5,381 bases of DNA from Deltaproteobacteria bacterium. Lineage in GTDB: Bacteria; Desulfobacterota; GWC2-55-46; UBA9637. Under the pieces are notes generated by a model. That model saw only the letters and a program-made list of their open reading frames with translations, ran no database searches and had not been told where the DNA came from. A program made the translations under genes and the position numbers. Of this stretch, positions 5,236 through 5,381 are shown one piece after another; the stretch's first letter is position 1, and every line of letters begins with the position of its first letter. The stretch spans positions 1 to 5,381 of the forward strand of contig JACRNK010000160.1 of NCBI GenBank assembly GCA_016234985.1. Reading direction: 5' to 3'.

Positions 5236-5381
5236 ATGAGACATAACAGAGATGAAAAAAGATTTGACAGGCCGGTTGGCCATTTAAGGTGCATGATGGC
5301 CAACATGACAAATTCGCTCTTTTTGCACGGCAGAATAAAAACCACCCTGGCCAGGGCAAAGGAATTAAGACGTTTTGCCGA
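5236..5381 (+). CDS. rplQ: 50S ribosomal protein L17 (N-terminal fragment)
   Basis: The gene runs off the window end after 48 full codons. L17 binds 23S rRNA near the exit-tunnel side of the large subunit and is the usual last gene of the alpha operon, directly after rpoA. The translation MRHNRDEKRFDRPVGHLRCM, then LFLHGRIKTTLARAKELRRFA, matches the family pattern (MRHR...LNRxxxHRxALLRN...ALFxHxRIxTTLAKAKELRxxA). The start is ATG, eight bases after the rpoA stop, with AGGGG (5226-5230) as its Shine-Dalgarno site, so coupling to rpoA translation is likely. Confidence 0.96.
   Translation, partial: MRHNRDEKRFDRPVGHLRCMMANMTNSLFLHGRIKTTLARAKELRRFA

Noticed and set aside
4837..5283. 148-residue minus-strand frame opposite rpoA/rplQ
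   Set aside because: Serine- and phenylalanine-rich shadow of conserved rpoA sequence, crossing into rplQ, with no credible start region.

Overview
The window is the end of the bacterial spc operon and the whole alpha operon, all on the + strand and in the canonical order: secY (3' end only), adk, map, infA, rpmJ, rpsM, rpsK, rpsD, rpoA, rplQ (5' end only). Gene order, the Shine-Dalgarno sites and the non-ATG starts (GTG for adk, TTG for rpsM and rpsD) mark it as bacterial chromosome. The host is most likely an uncultivated, anaerobe-type Gram-negative lineage (Nitrospirota- or Desulfobacterota-like). That is only an impression from protein style and repeat load. Adk, L36 and S4 all keep cysteine zinc-binding motifs.

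Layout. Positions 1-909 hold the SecY C-terminus and adk, whose GTG start directly follows the secY stop. An 80-bp element with 14-bp inverted ends (901-980) supplies the adk stop codon and the first base of the map start codon. Map (980-1741) is intact. An AATTA-type palindrome precedes infA (1833-2051). Directly after infA lies a tandem second copy of its last 42 codons (2054-2185). Then come palindrome A (2213-2316), rpmJ (2370-2483), a second AATTA-type palindrome (2488-2570), rpsM and rpsK. A large hairpin array of GTTCGGAGT-like units (3353-3533) precedes rpsD. Palindrome B (4215-4310), an inverted relative of A, runs into rpoA. The window ends 146 bases into rplQ.

The genes serve translation, transcription and export. 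S13, S11, S4, L36 and L17 are ribosomal proteins, and IF-1 acts in initiation. RpoA is the RNA polymerase alpha subunit, SecY the translocon channel, Map trims initiator methionine, and Adk balances adenine nucleotides. No accessory or defence genes are present.

The unusual content is in the spacers and in two damaged genes. Each spacer of about 60 bases or more carries a palindromic repeat. rpoA, normally essential, is broken twice: about 50 N-terminal codons are missing exactly at the edge of palindrome B, and a perfect 49-bp tandem duplication shifts its frame. infA has a 131-bp tandem duplication that differs from the parent only at synonymous sites. These may be real rearrangements at repeats, but assembly error (contig ends joined at repeats or unmerged overlaps, with strain variants mixed) is at least as likely and should be tested first. 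I see no clearly new gene system here. The repeat elements are the best candidates for further attention.
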